From Gammaproteobacteria bacterium (lineage in GTDB: Bacteria > Pseudomonadota > Gammaproteobacteria > GRL18): DNA of 64,000 nt. A program made the translations under genes and the position numbers. This document shows positions 1 through 8,685 of this stretch, one piece after another. Position 1 is the first letter of the stretch; each line of letters opens with the position of its first letter. A model generated the notes under the pieces. It was given only the letters and a program-made list of their open reading frames with translations, ran no database searches and was not told the origin of the DNA. The stretch spans positions 1 to 64,000 of the forward strand of contig WFNB01000112.1 in NCBI GenBank assembly GCA_015488755.1, in the 5' to 3' direction.

Positions 1-120
1 AGAGCTTGGCTTAAAGAAATAAATCAATGAAGGCGGCAATCGTAGTGGCCAGCCTTCTCAGAAGGCTGGTTTTTAAATACCCTTATAGGGTGAGACTAAA
101 ACCACGTTCTAAGAACGTGG
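1..120. mobile_element. Probable IS200/IS605-type element end (remnant)
   Basis: Three perfect short palindromes follow one another: CCAGCCTTCT/AGAAGGCTGG (49-58 and 60-69), ACCCT/AGGGT (79-83 and 87-91) and CCACGTTCT/AGAACGTGG (102-110 and 112-120). Serial small hairpins with 1-3 nt loops are typical of the subterminal ends of IS200/IS605 elements, and of the 3' part of tnpB that yields the omega RNA. Sequence resembling an Rpn-type protein begins just downstream, so the element end appears joined to a truncated gene. A frame ending in TGA at 28-30 could be the last codons of an upstream tnpB, but only nine codons are visible. The family assignment is inferred from structure, not from a recognised transposase. 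Confidence 0.45.
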
Positions 121-503
121 ATATTTACTTAAAACGCAACTTCACACTGTGGATAAAACGAGTCTTACTCAGCGATAATAAAGAAGAAGACGTTCTCTAT
201 GAACAAGCCAATAACTTAGTGGAGCTTAAAACAATGTTAGCGGATCGATTTTCACAATGGAAAGAAAACTACAAACAAGAGTATTTAGAGAAAGGCATAG
301 AAAAAGGCGAAATCAATAAAGAACGCTCATTATTACTGCGTTTAATCAAACTTCGCTTTGGAGGCTCTTTTTGTCATACAATTGAGCCGGTTATTTTGTC
401 TATTGATTCGACAAAACGACTGGATCAAATTGCCGATTGGATCATTAGTTGTGATGATAAGAATAACTTTCAAACTCGTGTTGAGCAACTGACTCAAATA
501 TGA
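27..503 (+). pseudogene. 5'-truncated Rpn family (PD-(D/E)XK, recombination-promoting nuclease/putative transposase) C-terminal fragment
   Basis: The open frame is 158 codons, but only the part from about base 129 looks like protein. It reads FTLWIKRVLL, then LVELKTMLADRFSQW, then a run of KGIEKG-type residues and a short C-terminal helical segment. This is the usual tail of Rpn/YadD-like proteins, including the glycine-lysine-glutamate linker before the DUF4351-like end. Full-length members are about 250-330 residues with an N-terminal nuclease fold, and that part is missing here. The first 31 codons run through the hairpins of the element end at 49-120, so they are unlikely to be native. 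A perfect hairpin TAATACG-GTGA-CGTATTA (506-523) follows the stop. The family call rests on remembered motif order and is moderately secure. Confidence 0.55.
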
Positions 504-629
504 GGTAATACGGTGACGTATTAGGGGGCAGACATAAGCTGGATAACGGCCTCTTTGACTTTTTAGTGACTACAATAATACTGACTTATACTATACTTAG
601 GCTTTAGATTGTTTTATTAAGAGATTATG

Positions 630-740
630 ATGATTGATGTAATTAAATCCGTATTTTTTATTGGCCTGTTTGTTTGGTTTTGTGTCAGCGCCAGTTACGC
701 CATTATGAATCACCTGCTGTACAAACATTTTGACGACTAA
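630..740 (+). CDS. Small predicted single-pass membrane peptide (hypothetical)
   Basis: A 36-codon frame (37 if the preceding ATG at 627 is used) encodes a strongly hydrophobic middle (SVFFIGLFVWFCVSASYAI) and a short polar tail ending KHFDD. The ATG at 630 is preferred because the weak Shine-Dalgarno AAGAG (619-623) is then 6 nt away. There is one predicted transmembrane helix and no recognised family. It stands alone between a broken Rpn-type gene and the gamma-glutamyltransferase gene. The rest of the gaps 504-629 and 741-1034 shows no other convincing gene. Those gaps do contain two copies of TATTAGGGGGC (519-529 and 899-909) and an inverted copy of part of it (AGCCCCCT, 836-843). Confidence 0.35.
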   Translation: MIDVIKSVFFIGLFVWFCVSASYAIMNHLLYKHFDD

Positions 741-1034
741 CTCTGCTTATGCTAGAAATGTAAAGTCGCCTGCTCCATCAATTGAAATTACCCAAATTTA
801 AGCTTGTTTGAATCATATCTACACTGGAGTAAATAAGCCCCCTGTTTATAATGCCATTCATCTTTGAATAGTGCCTTTGGATTAAGCAATGCTTAGGATA
901 TTAGGGGGCTAATTCCGTCTTTTGAGTAGTAGTATTCTGAAGCAGGACTTGAGAGTGTAAAATCAGTATAAAGATTGATTTTTAGGTATTTGCTTCCATT
1001 TTATAGATTCAGCTATTAATTATTAGAGACTTTT

Positions 1035-2771
1035 ATGAAACAAATACCTGCTTACTTGTTATTAGCCTTTCTTATTGCTAGTGCTTTACTTTGCACTGTA
1101 TCAGCAAAGGCACAGTCGCTAAATGTTCATTCGGCAAGTGCTCATCAACCACCTAAGGCAGCTATTGCTAGTGCTCATCCTTTGGCCACTCAGGCAGGTA
1201 AAGAAATTTTAAAAAATGGTGGTAATGCCTTTGATGCTGCGGTTGCTATCACTGCTACTCTGGCGGTTGTTGAACCGTATAGTTCTGGCTTGGGTGGCGG
1301 TGGCTTTTGGTTAATTCGAGATCAGAAGCAAGAAAAAATAATTATAATTGATGGTCGAGAAAAAGCACCGGCCAATGCTTATAAAGACATGTATTTGGAT
1401 CAACAAGGCAATTATATTCCTAATAGCTCAGTTAATGGTGCGCTGTCTGCGGGTATTCCCGGTACCGTGGCTGCTATGGTTCATTTATCAAAAAAATATG
1501 GTCAATTATCCTTATCAGAAGTATTAAAACCAGCTATTCGTTATGCCCAACAAGGCTTTCCTGTTACCAAGCATTATCAAAAAATGGTCAGTTTTCGCCT
1601 TAAGGTATTACAAAAATACCCAGCATCGTCTGATATCTTTCTACATAATAATCAGATACCTGAACTAGGCTATTTAATTATTCAATCTGATCTGGCCAAT
1701 ACCTTAAAAGCCATTGCTTTATCTGCTAATGATGGTTTTTATACGGGCAATATCGCGACAAAATTAGTTCATTCAGTAGCATCAGACAATGGTATATGGC
1801 AATTAGAGGATCTGAAAAATTATCGTGTTATTGAACGTCAGCCTATTCAGTTTCGTTATAAGAATATGCATATTAGTTCTGTGCCACCCCCTTCATCGGG
1901 TGGTATTGCCTTAGCAACCATTTTACAGATATTGCAAAATTTTGACTTGCCAGCATTGGATTATGTCACACAAACCCACCTTATTGTTGAAGCCATGCGT
2001 AGGGCATATCGAGATCGAGCTGAGTTTCTAGGTGATGCTGATTTTGTGGCTGTGCCTGTTGAACGCCTGATGCATCCTTGGTATGCCAAAGGCTTAAGTG
2101 AAAGTATTCGCATGGATAAGGCTATGCCCAGTGATTATTTGCCGGGTATCCAGGGTAAAAAAACAGAAGGGCAGGATACCACTCATTTTTCTGTATTAGA
2201 TACTCAGGGCAATTTGGTGTCGGCAACGATGAGTATTAATTATCCTTTTGGTTCTGGTTTTACTGTTCAAGGTACAGGCGTTTTGCTTAATGATGAAATG
2301 GATGATTTTTCTGCTCGTCCTGGGACGCCTAATGTTTATGGTTTAGTGGGTGCTCAAGCTAATGCAATTGCACCGAATAAGCGTCCTTTGTCCAGTATGA
2401 GCCCAACAATTGTAGAAACAGATCAAGGTGTTATTTTACTAGGTACTCCTGGAGGGAGTCGGATTATCACAATGGTTTTGCTGGCTATTTTAGAATTGGA
2501 TAAAAATAAGGGGGAGATGCATTGGTCTCCTAAACAATGGATAAGCAAGGCACGATTTCATCATCAATATTTACCGGATAAGATTTTTTATGAACCACAG
2601 GCATTTAGCAAAGAAGAGCTCCTACAGTTAGAGCAAATGGGGCATAAAACAAAGGCACTTGGGTCTGTTTATGGTAATATGCAGGCAATCACATGGCACT
2701 ATGAAAACGGTGTTCAAGCTGCTTCAGATCCAAGGGTAGAAGGTTTTTCTTCTGTGTTTGAGTTACCTTAG
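1035..2771 (+). CDS. ggt: Gamma-glutamyltransferase (glutathione hydrolase), periplasmic
   Basis: The 578-residue preproenzyme transfers or hydrolyses the gamma-glutamyl group of glutathione. Residues 1-26 form a signal peptide with a hydrophobic core and an AKA cleavage end. The family's conserved elements are present in order: a glycine-rich SGLGGGGFW segment, DGREKAP (substrate-binding Arg), and the autoprocessing site at Thr382-Thr383 (DTTHFSV), where Thr382 would become the N-terminal nucleophile of the small subunit. MDDFSARPG, PLSSMSPT and GTPGGSRII follow. Length and motif spacing match E. coli Ggt closely, so both subunits should be intact. It appears monocistronic, with a GC-rich hairpin 48 bases after the stop. 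It probably serves glutathione salvage in the periplasm. Confidence 0.95.
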   Translation: MKQIPAYLLLAFLIASALLCTVSAKAQSLNVHSASAHQPPKAAIASAHPLATQAGKEILKNGGNAFDAAVAITATLAVVEPYSSGLGGGGFWLIRDQKQEKIIIIDGREKAPANAYKDMYLDQQGNYIPNSSVNGALSAGIPGTVAAMVHLSKKYGQLSLSEVLKPAIRYAQQGFPVTKHYQKMVSFRLKVLQKYPASSDIFLHNNQIPELGYLIIQSDLANTLKAIALSANDGFYTGNIATKLVHSVASDNGIWQLEDLKNYRVIERQPIQFRYKNMHISSVPPPSSGGIALATILQILQNFDLPALDYVTQTHLIVEAMRRAYRDRAEFLGDADFVAVPVERLMHPWYAKGLSESIRMDKAMPSDYLPGIQGKKTEGQDTTHFSVLDTQGNLVSATMSINYPFGSGFTVQGTGVLLNDEMDDFSARPGTPNVYGLVGAQANAIAPNKRPLSSMSPTIVETDQGVILLGTPGGSRIITMVLLAILELDKNKGEMHWSPKQWISKARFHHQYLPDKIFYEPQAFSKEELLQLEQMGHKTKALGSVYGNMQAITWHYENGVQAASDPRVEGFSSVFELP

Positions 2772-2818
2772 TAATGAACCTGTATGTGGAGAAGAAATCG
2801 CTTAATGAAGGCAAAAAA

Positions 2819-2844
2819 AAGCCCCAATGTTTCCAGAGGGGCTT
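2819..2844 (+). terminator. Terminator-like hairpin after ggt
   Basis: AAGCCCC (2819-2825) pairs with GGGGCTT (2838-2844) across a 12-nt loop. A run of eight A residues precedes it and a short GTTTT lies a few bases downstream. The A run would be a U tract for transcription from the other strand, so the hairpin could work in both directions. The U tract on the plus strand is weak. Confidence 0.5.
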
Positions 2845-3400
2845 AAGAGTTTTGGTGTCATCTATACCAACACATTAAAGTATAAATAACTCAATTTGCG
2901 GGTTGTAAAAAGACACAATAAGGAGTCAAAGTTCTAAACACGCATCAAGTAATAAAGCAAACAACATTGGAGAGTCGATATATTGTTCACATACACTTGA
3001 CTATACGCTTGCATGTGCCATGCCAAAAACTACGAAAGATAAATTTGGAATTAAAAAACAGTTACTTATGGTAACTGGCATGTTTTTTGGTTTTTTGTAA
3101 AGTACATGCTATTTCAAGTTTAATGCGATATAGCGTGTTTTTTTTCGTGATAGAGTTCAAATAATCCACATTTCTATACCAAATAGAATATAAAAATACA
3201 GTTTATCTGATGTTAGATGATGCTTTGTGAGCGGATATCTCTGTATTTTGCTGTGCAGTGAGTATAAAATCTTCTTAAGCACTTTTTTAACCTAAGGGTT
3301 ATTGAGATAATGGGATTTAGGTGTTTGCTTGTATTAATAGGCGACCTCCTTATACTGATTGTTCCTTTTCTAAACCTGCGATAACAATATTGGAGTTTTT
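2845..3400. other. Long intergenic region with a hairpin plus T tracts and a candidate promoter
   Basis: No convincing gene is seen in these 556 bases. A hairpin CAGTTAC (3059-3065)/GTAACTG (3071-3077) is followed by two T runs up to 3096, which has the form of a rho-independent terminator, yet nothing obvious is transcribed into it. It could end a small RNA starting near 2950-3000, but no clear promoter supports that. Closer to the next gene, TATACT (3351-3356) with a weak TTGTAT (3329-3334) 16 bases upstream is a possible promoter for the gene starting at 3401. Confidence 0.35.
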
Positions 3401-4096
3401 GTGTTCAAGCCGCTTACATTAATTATTGTCTTAGTCCTCTTCTTATCTGGTTACTGGTTTTATAGTAATATGGTGACTCCTCAGAATGATAGCACCACTC
3501 GAGTAACAAATTTACCTTGGCAGATCACTATTATTGACGATCATACTTTACATGTTTTAGATTTAGATGTTGGTAAAGCCACACTAGGTGATGCGGTTAA
3601 GATCTTAAAAAGTGAATATAATTTAGCGTGGTTTGATAATCAAGATGGTAGCATTGATTTAGAAGCCTATTTCATACGAGTGAGTTTGTCGGGTTTGAGG
3701 GCAAAAATATTGCTAGAATTAGACTCTGATCAGTTGGACATTGACTATCTGAAGAAAAATTCAGGCAAACCAGAGATACAAAGCTCTCGTACCATTAAAT
3801 ACCCCTTGGATGATTTGGCGCATAAAATGAGTCATCGCGTTATTCGTTCACTGACCTACATTCCCAAGACAAACGTTGATGCTCAATTGCTTAAAAGCAA
3901 ATTTGGGCAAGCAGAAGAGATTATTCCATTAGATGATAATACAGAATTCTGGCTTTACCCTAAACGTGGGCTGGTTATTTCATTGAGTAAGAAAGGTAAA
4001 GAAATATTGCAATACATACCGATTGCAGATTTTCCTCGCCTGAGGAAAAGTGTTCAGGACACAGTTGAATACGCCAAAGCGCAACCAGTAGAATAA
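3401..4096 (+). CDS. Unknown membrane-anchored protein preceding the FNR-type regulator
   Basis: The 231-residue product starts with GTG at 3401, supported by GGAG at 3392-3395 (5-nt spacing). Residues 4-24 form one hydrophobic helix, probably an uncleaved anchor or signal peptide, so the rest should face the periplasm. The soluble part alternates short beta-like and helical stretches and contains no cysteines and no motif I recognise. Only 5 nt separate it from the FNR-type gene, so the two are likely co-transcribed. The pairing suggests a role related to respiration or redox, but this is contextual. It is not a known subunit of the cbb3 oxidase. Confidence 0.6.
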   Translation: MFKPLTLIIVLVLFLSGYWFYSNMVTPQNDSTTRVTNLPWQITIIDDHTLHVLDLDVGKATLGDAVKILKSEYNLAWFDNQDGSIDLEAYFIRVSLSGLRAKILLELDSDQLDIDYLKKNSGKPEIQSSRTIKYPLDDLAHKMSHRVIRSLTYIPKTNVDAQLLKSKFGQAEEIIPLDDNTEFWLYPKRGLVISLSKKGKEILQYIPIADFPRLRKSVQDTVEYAKAQPVE

Positions 4097-4101
4097 AACG
4101 A

Positions 4102-4851
4102 ATGAGTAGTGATGAGCAAAAAATACTCACTAAGCCTGAACCTGATTATATTGCTTGTGATAAGTGCCACTTGTCACCACTTTGTTCCCCTGTAACCGTG
4201 GGTGCCCATGCCTATGATTTTACTGGTAAAATGGTTAATCGCAGGCACTATTTCAAACGTGGAGAAATGATTTTTAAGCAAGGGGATAAGGCTGAGCTGA
4301 TTTTTGCCATATCAGCAGGGTCGCTAAAGCTTACTGCTCATGTAAAAGATAATGATCGGGTCATTGATTTTCGTATACCAGGTGAGTTGATTGATGTGTG
4401 TTCGCTCAATGAAGGTTCGTATGCTTATAGCGCCCAGGCGTTAGAAGATATCTACCTATGTGAGATTGGTAAAGAAACGCTTAATGATATTGCCTCACAG
4501 ATACCGGAAGTTCAAGGACGTCTGATGAAAGTGGTGAGTCAGGAATTAATTAATATACAAAAGTCCTCTATGTTGATGCATGGTAATATTAACTCAGAAG
4601 AAAAAATTGCCGCCTTTATTCTCAATCTTGCTTGGCGCTATAAAAATAGCGGCTATTCTTATACTCGTTTTAAACTGAGTATGACCAGAACGGATATTGC
4701 TGATTTTCTTGGTTTATCAAAGGAGACAGTGATCCGTTTATTTAAAAAATTACAGAACAGTAAGCTCATTCAGATTGAAGGCAAAAGTATTCGCATTAAC
4801 AGTGTTGATGCATTACAGCATTTTGTTGGTATTAAACTTATTTCCTCTTAG
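4102..4851 (+). CDS. fnr: FNR-type oxygen-sensing transcriptional regulator (Crp/Fnr family)
   Basis: The 249-residue protein has the full FNR layout. Cys19, Cys22 and Cys28 have the CX2CX5C spacing of E. coli FNR ligands 20, 23 and 29. The fourth ligand is Cys120 in the LCEI motif, equivalent to Cys122. A cyclic-nucleotide-type beta roll (about 45-135), a long dimer helix and a C-terminal winged HTH follow. This suggests a [4Fe-4S] dimer that binds DNA only without oxygen. In the recognition helix Glu208 and Arg212 are kept, but the position of E. coli Ser212 is Ile211. Two perfect TTGAT-N4-ATCAA boxes lie just downstream, before ccoN, so it probably controls the oxidase genes. ANR/EtrA-type naming would serve equally well. 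Confidence 0.88.
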   Translation: MSSDEQKILTKPEPDYIACDKCHLSPLCSPVTVGAHAYDFTGKMVNRRHYFKRGEMIFKQGDKAELIFAISAGSLKLTAHVKDNDRVIDFRIPGELIDVCSLNEGSYAYSAQALEDIYLCEIGKETLNDIASQIPEVQGRLMKVVSQELINIQKSSMLMHGNINSEEKIAAFILNLAWRYKNSGYSYTRFKLSMTRTDIADFLGLSKETVIRLFKKLQNSKLIQIEGKSIRINSVDALQHFVGIKLISS

Positions 4852-4955
4852 TTATGTTAAGCTCTTTTTAAACTTTGACTGAAAGTGAAAGCAATAAATC
4901 TTATAAAATCCGTTACCTTATCAAATTAGTCAAGTAGCTCTTAACTTTTAAAACA

Positions 4956-4969
4956 TTGATTTATATCAA
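4956..4969. promoter_or_regulatory. Perfect FNR/ANR box (distal) upstream of ccoN
   Basis: TTGAT-TTAT-ATCAA matches the FNR consensus TTGAT-N4-ATCAA at every defined base. A weak -10-like TAGAAA (4991-4996) would put this box near -40, the class II activation position, but that promoter is only a guess. Confidence 0.8.
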
Positions 4970-5076
4970 GCACCCCCAAGAAAATACAAATAGAAAGTGA
5001 ACTTTTCTAGATCAGAAAAAACCCTTCTAAAATATAGGGTTGAAAGAAGAGTAGTAAGGGAAATCCATGATATTTA

Positions 5077-5090
5077 GTGTCATATGACAC
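5077..5090. promoter_or_regulatory. Perfect 14-bp palindrome GTGTCATATGACAC between the two FNR boxes
   Basis: GTGTCAT and ATGACAC abut as exact inverted halves. The sequence looks like an operator for a dimeric regulator other than FNR, because its half-site is TGTCA rather than TTGAT. The bound protein cannot be named. Similar TGTCA/TGACA half-sites cluster at 21372-21447. Confidence 0.4.
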
Positions 5091-5109
5091 CCTTTTGTAT
5101 TAGAAACCA

Positions 5110-5123
5110 TTGATAGTCATCAA
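5110..5123. promoter_or_regulatory. Perfect FNR/ANR box (proximal) upstream of ccoN
   Basis: TTGAT-AGTC-ATCAA is a second exact match to the FNR consensus, centred about 144 bp before the ccoN start codon. TCTAAT (5172-5177) is a possible -10 element that would place the box near -68, close to a class I activation position. Two perfect boxes before cbb3 oxidase genes are strong evidence of oxygen control. Confidence 0.8.
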
Positions 5124-5260
5124 GAAAAAAGGCAAAATAGCACCACAGAAATTCCTTTGGCTAGTCTTGCCTCTAATTTTGTGTGCCTAGACTTAGCGAG
5201 AGAAGAAGAACTGTAAAATTTTTAGATCATTTTTTGTAACAAATAATTGTGGAGAACACT

Positions 5261-6697
5261 ATGGAAGAAGCTGCAGCGGAGCAGAAGTATAACTTCGACG
5301 TTGTTCGCTGGTTTGCCGTAATGACCGCCGTCTATCTAGTCGTTGGTGCATTAGTTGGGGTGTATATTGCCTCAGAATTGGCTTGGCCAGTACTCAACTT
5401 TGACTCGCCTTACATCTCATTTGGTCGTCTAAGACCCTTGCACACCAATGCAGTAATTTTTGCTTATGGTGGTTGTATCTTGATGGCAACAGCCTTCTAT
5501 ACCGTACAGAGAACCTGTGCAGTTAGATTGTGGAGTGACAAAATGGCATGGTTCACCTTTATTGGTTGGAATCTTATCATTGTTTCTGCTGTTATTACTC
5601 TTCCATTAGGTATTACTCAGTCTAAAGAGTATGCTGAGCTAGAGTGGCCTATTGACTTAGCCATCGCAGTCGTCTGGTTATCCTTTATGTTTAACTTTAT
5701 GATGACAATTGCTAATCGTAAAACGTCGCATATTTATGTGTCAAACTGGTTCTTCATGGGTATGATGATTATGATCACTCTACTTCATGTCGTTAATAGT
5801 GCAGCAATCCCTGTTGGTTTATTTAAGTCCTATTCTGCCTATTCTGGTGTTCAGGATGCTATGATTCAGTGGTGGTGGGGACATAACGCGGTTGGTTTTT
5901 ATCTAACAGCAGGTTTCCTAGGTATTATGTACTACTTTGTGCCAAAACAGGCTAATCGCCCTGTGTTTTCTTATCGTTTATCTGTTATTCACTTCTGGGC
6001 ATTAATGTTCGGTTATGTATGGTTGGGTGCCCATCATCTTCAATATACTGCTCTGCCTGATTGGACAGGTTCTTTAGGTGCTGCGGTTTCTATTGCAATG
6101 ATCATTCCTTCATGGGGTGGTGCGGTTAACGGCATGATGACTCTGTCCGGTGCTTGGGATAAACTGCGGACTGATTATGTGTTACGCTTTTTAATTATCT
6201 CTTTAGCCTTTTATGCAATGTCTACTTTTGAAGGTCCAATTATGTCAATTAAGACAGTTAATGCACTGTCACACTATACTGACTGGACAATTGGTCATGT
6301 ACACTCAGGTGCTTTGGGTTGGGTTGCTATGGTTGGTATTGGTGCCTTATATCATATGATTCCAAAGGTTTTCCATACCCCTATTTATTCTAAAGCATTA
6401 ATTAATATGCATTTCTGGACAGCGACTATCGGTACTGTAATTTATGTGGTTGCTATGTGGGTCTCAGGTATTATGCAAGGCTTAATGTGGCGTGCTTATG
6501 ATGACTATGGCACATTGGCTTATACCTTTGCAGAAAGTGTGGAAGCCATGCATCCATACTATGCAATGCGCGCAATTGGTGGTGGTATCTTCTTGTTAGG
6601 TGCAATCATTATGCTGTTCAATATCATTATGACTGTCCTGAAAGCAAAAGGTTCAGGTTCAATCAAGGCGGCACAATCTGCTGCTGTAGCGGCGTAA
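5261..6697 (+). CDS. ccoN: cbb3-type cytochrome c oxidase subunit I
   Basis: CcoN is the catalytic haem-copper subunit that reduces oxygen to water at the inner membrane. The start at ATG 5261 (478 residues) is chosen because GGAG at 5251-5254 lies 6 nt before it; an in-frame GTG at 5249 overlaps that ribosome site and is unlikely. About twelve membrane helices are visible. Haem and copper ligands are present: His61 in RPLHTNAV, His208 in WWWGHN (CuB), a HH pair in GAHHLQYT, and two His in [10 protein letters not shown]. The MYYFVPK segment carries the active-site Tyr region of C-type oxidases. It is the first gene of ccoNOQP, with ccoO 13 nt downstream. It is preceded by two FNR boxes, as expected for a high-affinity microaerobic oxidase. 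Confidence 0.97.
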   Translation: MEEAAAEQKYNFDVVRWFAVMTAVYLVVGALVGVYIASELAWPVLNFDSPYISFGRLRPLHTNAVIFAYGGCILMATAFYTVQRTCAVRLWSDKMAWFTFIGWNLIIVSAVITLPLGITQSKEYAELEWPIDLAIAVVWLSFMFNFMMTIANRKTSHIYVSNWFFMGMMIMITLLHVVNSAAIPVGLFKSYSAYSGVQDAMIQWWWGHNAVGFYLTAGFLGIMYYFVPKQANRPVFSYRLSVIHFWALMFGYVWLGAHHLQYTALPDWTGSLGAAVSIAMIIPSWGGAVNGMMTLSGAWDKLRTDYVLRFLIISLAFYAMSTFEGPIMSIKTVNALSHYTDWTIGHVHSGALGWVAMVGIGALYHMIPKVFHTPIYSKALINMHFWTATIGTVIYVVAMWVSGIMQGLMWRAYDDYGTLAYTFAESVEAMHPYYAMRAIGGGIFLLGAIIMLFNIIMTVLKAKGSGSIKAAQSAAVAA

Positions 6698-6710
6698 GGA
6701 GGACTTGATT

Positions 6711-7418
6711 ATGTCGGAAAATACACAACCAACTGGATTGCAGGACAAAGCAGAACGTAATGTCTGGCTATTTGCTTTTTTAACATTCCTGACAGTCTCT
6801 GTTGCAGGCTTAGTGGAAATTGTTCCTTTATTTTATCTTGATAGTGCGATGCCTGCGAAACACATCCCTGGTGTTGTCTGGAAGAGAGATGGTAAGTCTC
6901 TGGATGATTGGAAAGAAGGTGATGGGGTTCGTCCTCTAAAGCCTTTGGAGTTAGCCGGCCGTGATGTTTATCAGCGTGAGGGGTGTTATTTGTGTCATTC
7001 ACAAATGATCCGTCCTTTTCGTGATGAGAAAGAGCGTTATGGCCATTATTCATTGGCTTCTGAGTCAATGTATGATCATCCATTCCAATGGGGTTCAAAA
7101 CGTACTGGTCCCGATCTTGCTCGCGTAGGTGGCAAATACTCTGACGAATGGCATGTTGCGCATTTGACTGCTCCTCGTTCTGTGGTGCCTGAGTCTGTTA
7201 TGCCAAATTATCCATGGCTTTTGGAAAATACAGTTGATGGAGAAGGCCTAAAATCACATATGCGTGGTTTAAGAACGGTGGGTGTTCCTTACACAGATGC
7301 AGATATTGACAGTGCGTCTGCCATTACAGGTAAAACTGAAATGGATGCAGTAGTTGCTTATTTGCAGGTACTTGGAACAATGGTTAAATTCCAGGAAGGG
7401 GTAACCTATCGTGAGTAA
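6711..7418 (+). CDS. ccoO: cbb3-type cytochrome c oxidase subunit II (monohaem)
   Basis: CcoO carries electrons from CcoP or soluble donors to CcoN. The ATG at 6711 (235 residues) has an excellent AAGGAGG (6696-6702) 8 nt upstream, so the in-frame TTG at 6705 is rejected. One N-terminal transmembrane helix (about residues 20-42) anchors a periplasmic c-type domain. The single haem site is Cys92-Tyr-Leu-Cys95-His96, and a later VMPNYPW segment supplies the probable axial Met. The GTG start of ccoQ lies inside its last codons, which implies translational coupling. Confidence 0.96.
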   Translation: MSENTQPTGLQDKAERNVWLFAFLTFLTVSVAGLVEIVPLFYLDSAMPAKHIPGVVWKRDGKSLDDWKEGDGVRPLKPLELAGRDVYQREGCYLCHSQMIRPFRDEKERYGHYSLASESMYDHPFQWGSKRTGPDLARVGGKYSDEWHVAHLTAPRSVVPESVMPNYPWLLENTVDGEGLKSHMRGLRTVGVPYTDADIDSASAITGKTEMDAVVAYLQVLGTMVKFQEGVTYRE

Positions 7419-7638
7419 TGACTCTTCTGAAAAGATAGAGCAGGCACAAGGTTATTTCTATACTGATTGGAGTGCAATGACATCACATGATTGGGCGGGC
7501 TTATTGATTACATCAATAACCTTTGTCCTAATGGTCATTGCTTACTTCTACGTTTTTCGGCCAAAAAATAAAGATAAATTAGAAGCACAAAAATTTATGA
7601 TTTTGGACGATGAACCCACAAATACGGAGAAAAAATAA
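7411..7638 (+). CDS. ccoQ: cbb3-type oxidase subunit IV (CcoQ/FixQ)
   Basis: A 75-residue single-helix protein. The hydrophobic segment spans about 29-48 ([20 protein letters not shown]), followed by [18 protein letters not shown], a typical CcoQ tail. CcoQ stabilises CcoP association and the whole complex. The GTG start overlaps the end of ccoO by 8 nt, with AGGAAGG about 11 nt upstream, and its stop overlaps the ccoP start by one base. The N-terminal 25 residues are longer than in many CcoQ proteins; a shorter form could begin at ATG 7477, but that would remove the polar residues before the helix. Confidence 0.88.
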   Translation: MSNDSSEKIEQAQGYFYTDWSAMTSHDWAGLLITSITFVLMVIAYFYVFRPKNKDKLEAQKFMILDDEPTNTEKK

Positions 7639-8495
7639 TGTCGGAACATAATCCTTTTCCAGATGAAGGTAACACTGGACATATTTGGGATGACAATCTG
7701 AGAGAACTGTCTAACCCGCCACCAAACTGGTGGATGATGGCTTGGTATGCCAGTATTGCATTTGTTATTGGCTACGGACTGATCTACCCAATGATCCCTT
7801 TAGCAACAAGTTATACTAAAGGTCTAACGGGCTGGACTGCAATTGGCGAATACAATGCTGCCATTGCTGAAGTTGAAGCTATTCGAAAACCTTATGAAGA
7901 TAAATTGGCAGCTATGTCTGCTAAAGACATCCTTGCCGATAACGAGCTCTCTGCTTATGTAGAAGCATCGGGCAAGGTTATTTTTGGTGACAACTGTGCG
8001 GCATGTCATGGTGCTGGTGGTTCGGGTAACTCAGGTTTCCCTGTACTCGCGGACGATGACTGGTTGTATGGTGGCACAATTGAGCAAATTCAGACAACCA
8101 TTACTAATGGCCGCAAAGGTATGATGACTTCGCATGCTGGCACTTTAACAGAAGCTGAAATTGATACCTTAGCCAACTATGTTGTTGGTTTAAGTGAAGG
8201 CAAAGTAGACGAGAAAGGTAAAGCATTATTTCAGTCTAAAGCTTGTTTTGCTTGTCATGGTATGGATGCAAAAGGTATGACTGCTATGGGGTCTGCTAAT
8301 TTGACAGATGGTATCTGGCGTTTTGCAGCAATTGATCAGTTGGCAAGTGTTAAACGAACCATTACTCATGGTGTTAATGCGGCCAATGATCCTAAAACAA
8401 GAAATGCTGAAATGCCTTCGTTTAAAGGTAAACTGTCGGATGCTGATATCAAGAAAATGGCTGTTTACGTTTATAAGTTTGGTGGTGGCAAATAA
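7638..8495 (+). CDS. ccoP: cbb3-type cytochrome c oxidase subunit III (dihaem CcoP)
   Basis: CcoP is the dihaem electron entry subunit. The 285-residue protein has the usual N-terminal signature, with an NTGHIWDDNLRELSNPPPNWW-like motif leading into a membrane helix at about 33-55. Two periplasmic cytochrome c domains follow: haem 1 at Cys120-Ala-Ala-Cys123-His124 and haem 2 at Cys203-Phe-Ala-Cys206-His207. Probable Met ligands lie in GMMTSHAG and AEMPSFKG. TAA of ccoQ and its ATG share one base. An A/T-only inverted repeat starts at its stop codon. Confidence 0.96.
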   Translation: MSEHNPFPDEGNTGHIWDDNLRELSNPPPNWWMMAWYASIAFVIGYGLIYPMIPLATSYTKGLTGWTAIGEYNAAIAEVEAIRKPYEDKLAAMSAKDILADNELSAYVEASGKVIFGDNCAACHGAGGSGNSGFPVLADDDWLYGGTIEQIQTTITNGRKGMMTSHAGTLTEAEIDTLANYVVGLSEGKVDEKGKALFQSKACFACHGMDAKGMTAMGSANLTDGIWRFAAIDQLASVKRTITHGVNAANDPKTRNAEMPSFKGKLSDADIKKMAVYVYKFGGGK

Positions 8496-8521
8496 ATTAT
8501 TTATTTTATAATAAATAATTT
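8494..8521. repeat. A/T-only 12-bp perfect inverted repeat at the ccoP stop
   Basis: AAATTATTTATT (8494-8505) and AATAAATAATTT (8510-8521) form a 12-bp stem with a TTAT loop, starting within the ccoP stop codon. Without G or C it is a weak terminator. It may act as a processing or stability element between ccoP and the downstream assembly genes. Confidence 0.4.
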
Positions 8522-8685
8522 GTAGCGCTAACACTTTATTTTGGTGTCCTGTTGTTGACGTAAGTTGATGCTAATAGTTGATAAAAACATTGCTAAGAAT
8601 TTATTCTCTAATCAATTAAATTTTTCAACAGGATATTCCAGAATAAAAACTATGATAATTTTTATCCTATATAGAGGTGTTCAAA

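Noticed and set aside
3020-3100. 26-codon open frame overlapping a hairpin plus T tract
   Set aside because: There is no ribosome binding site, and most of it lies inside the terminator-like hairpin and T run.
5249-5260. GTG start for ccoN at 5249
   Set aside because: It overlaps the Shine-Dalgarno GGAG (5251-5254), which fits ATG 5261 at normal spacing.
6709-7098. 129-codon antisense frame within ccoO
   Set aside because: It lies wholly inside a well-supported gene, has no family resemblance, and follows from the codon pattern of ccoO.
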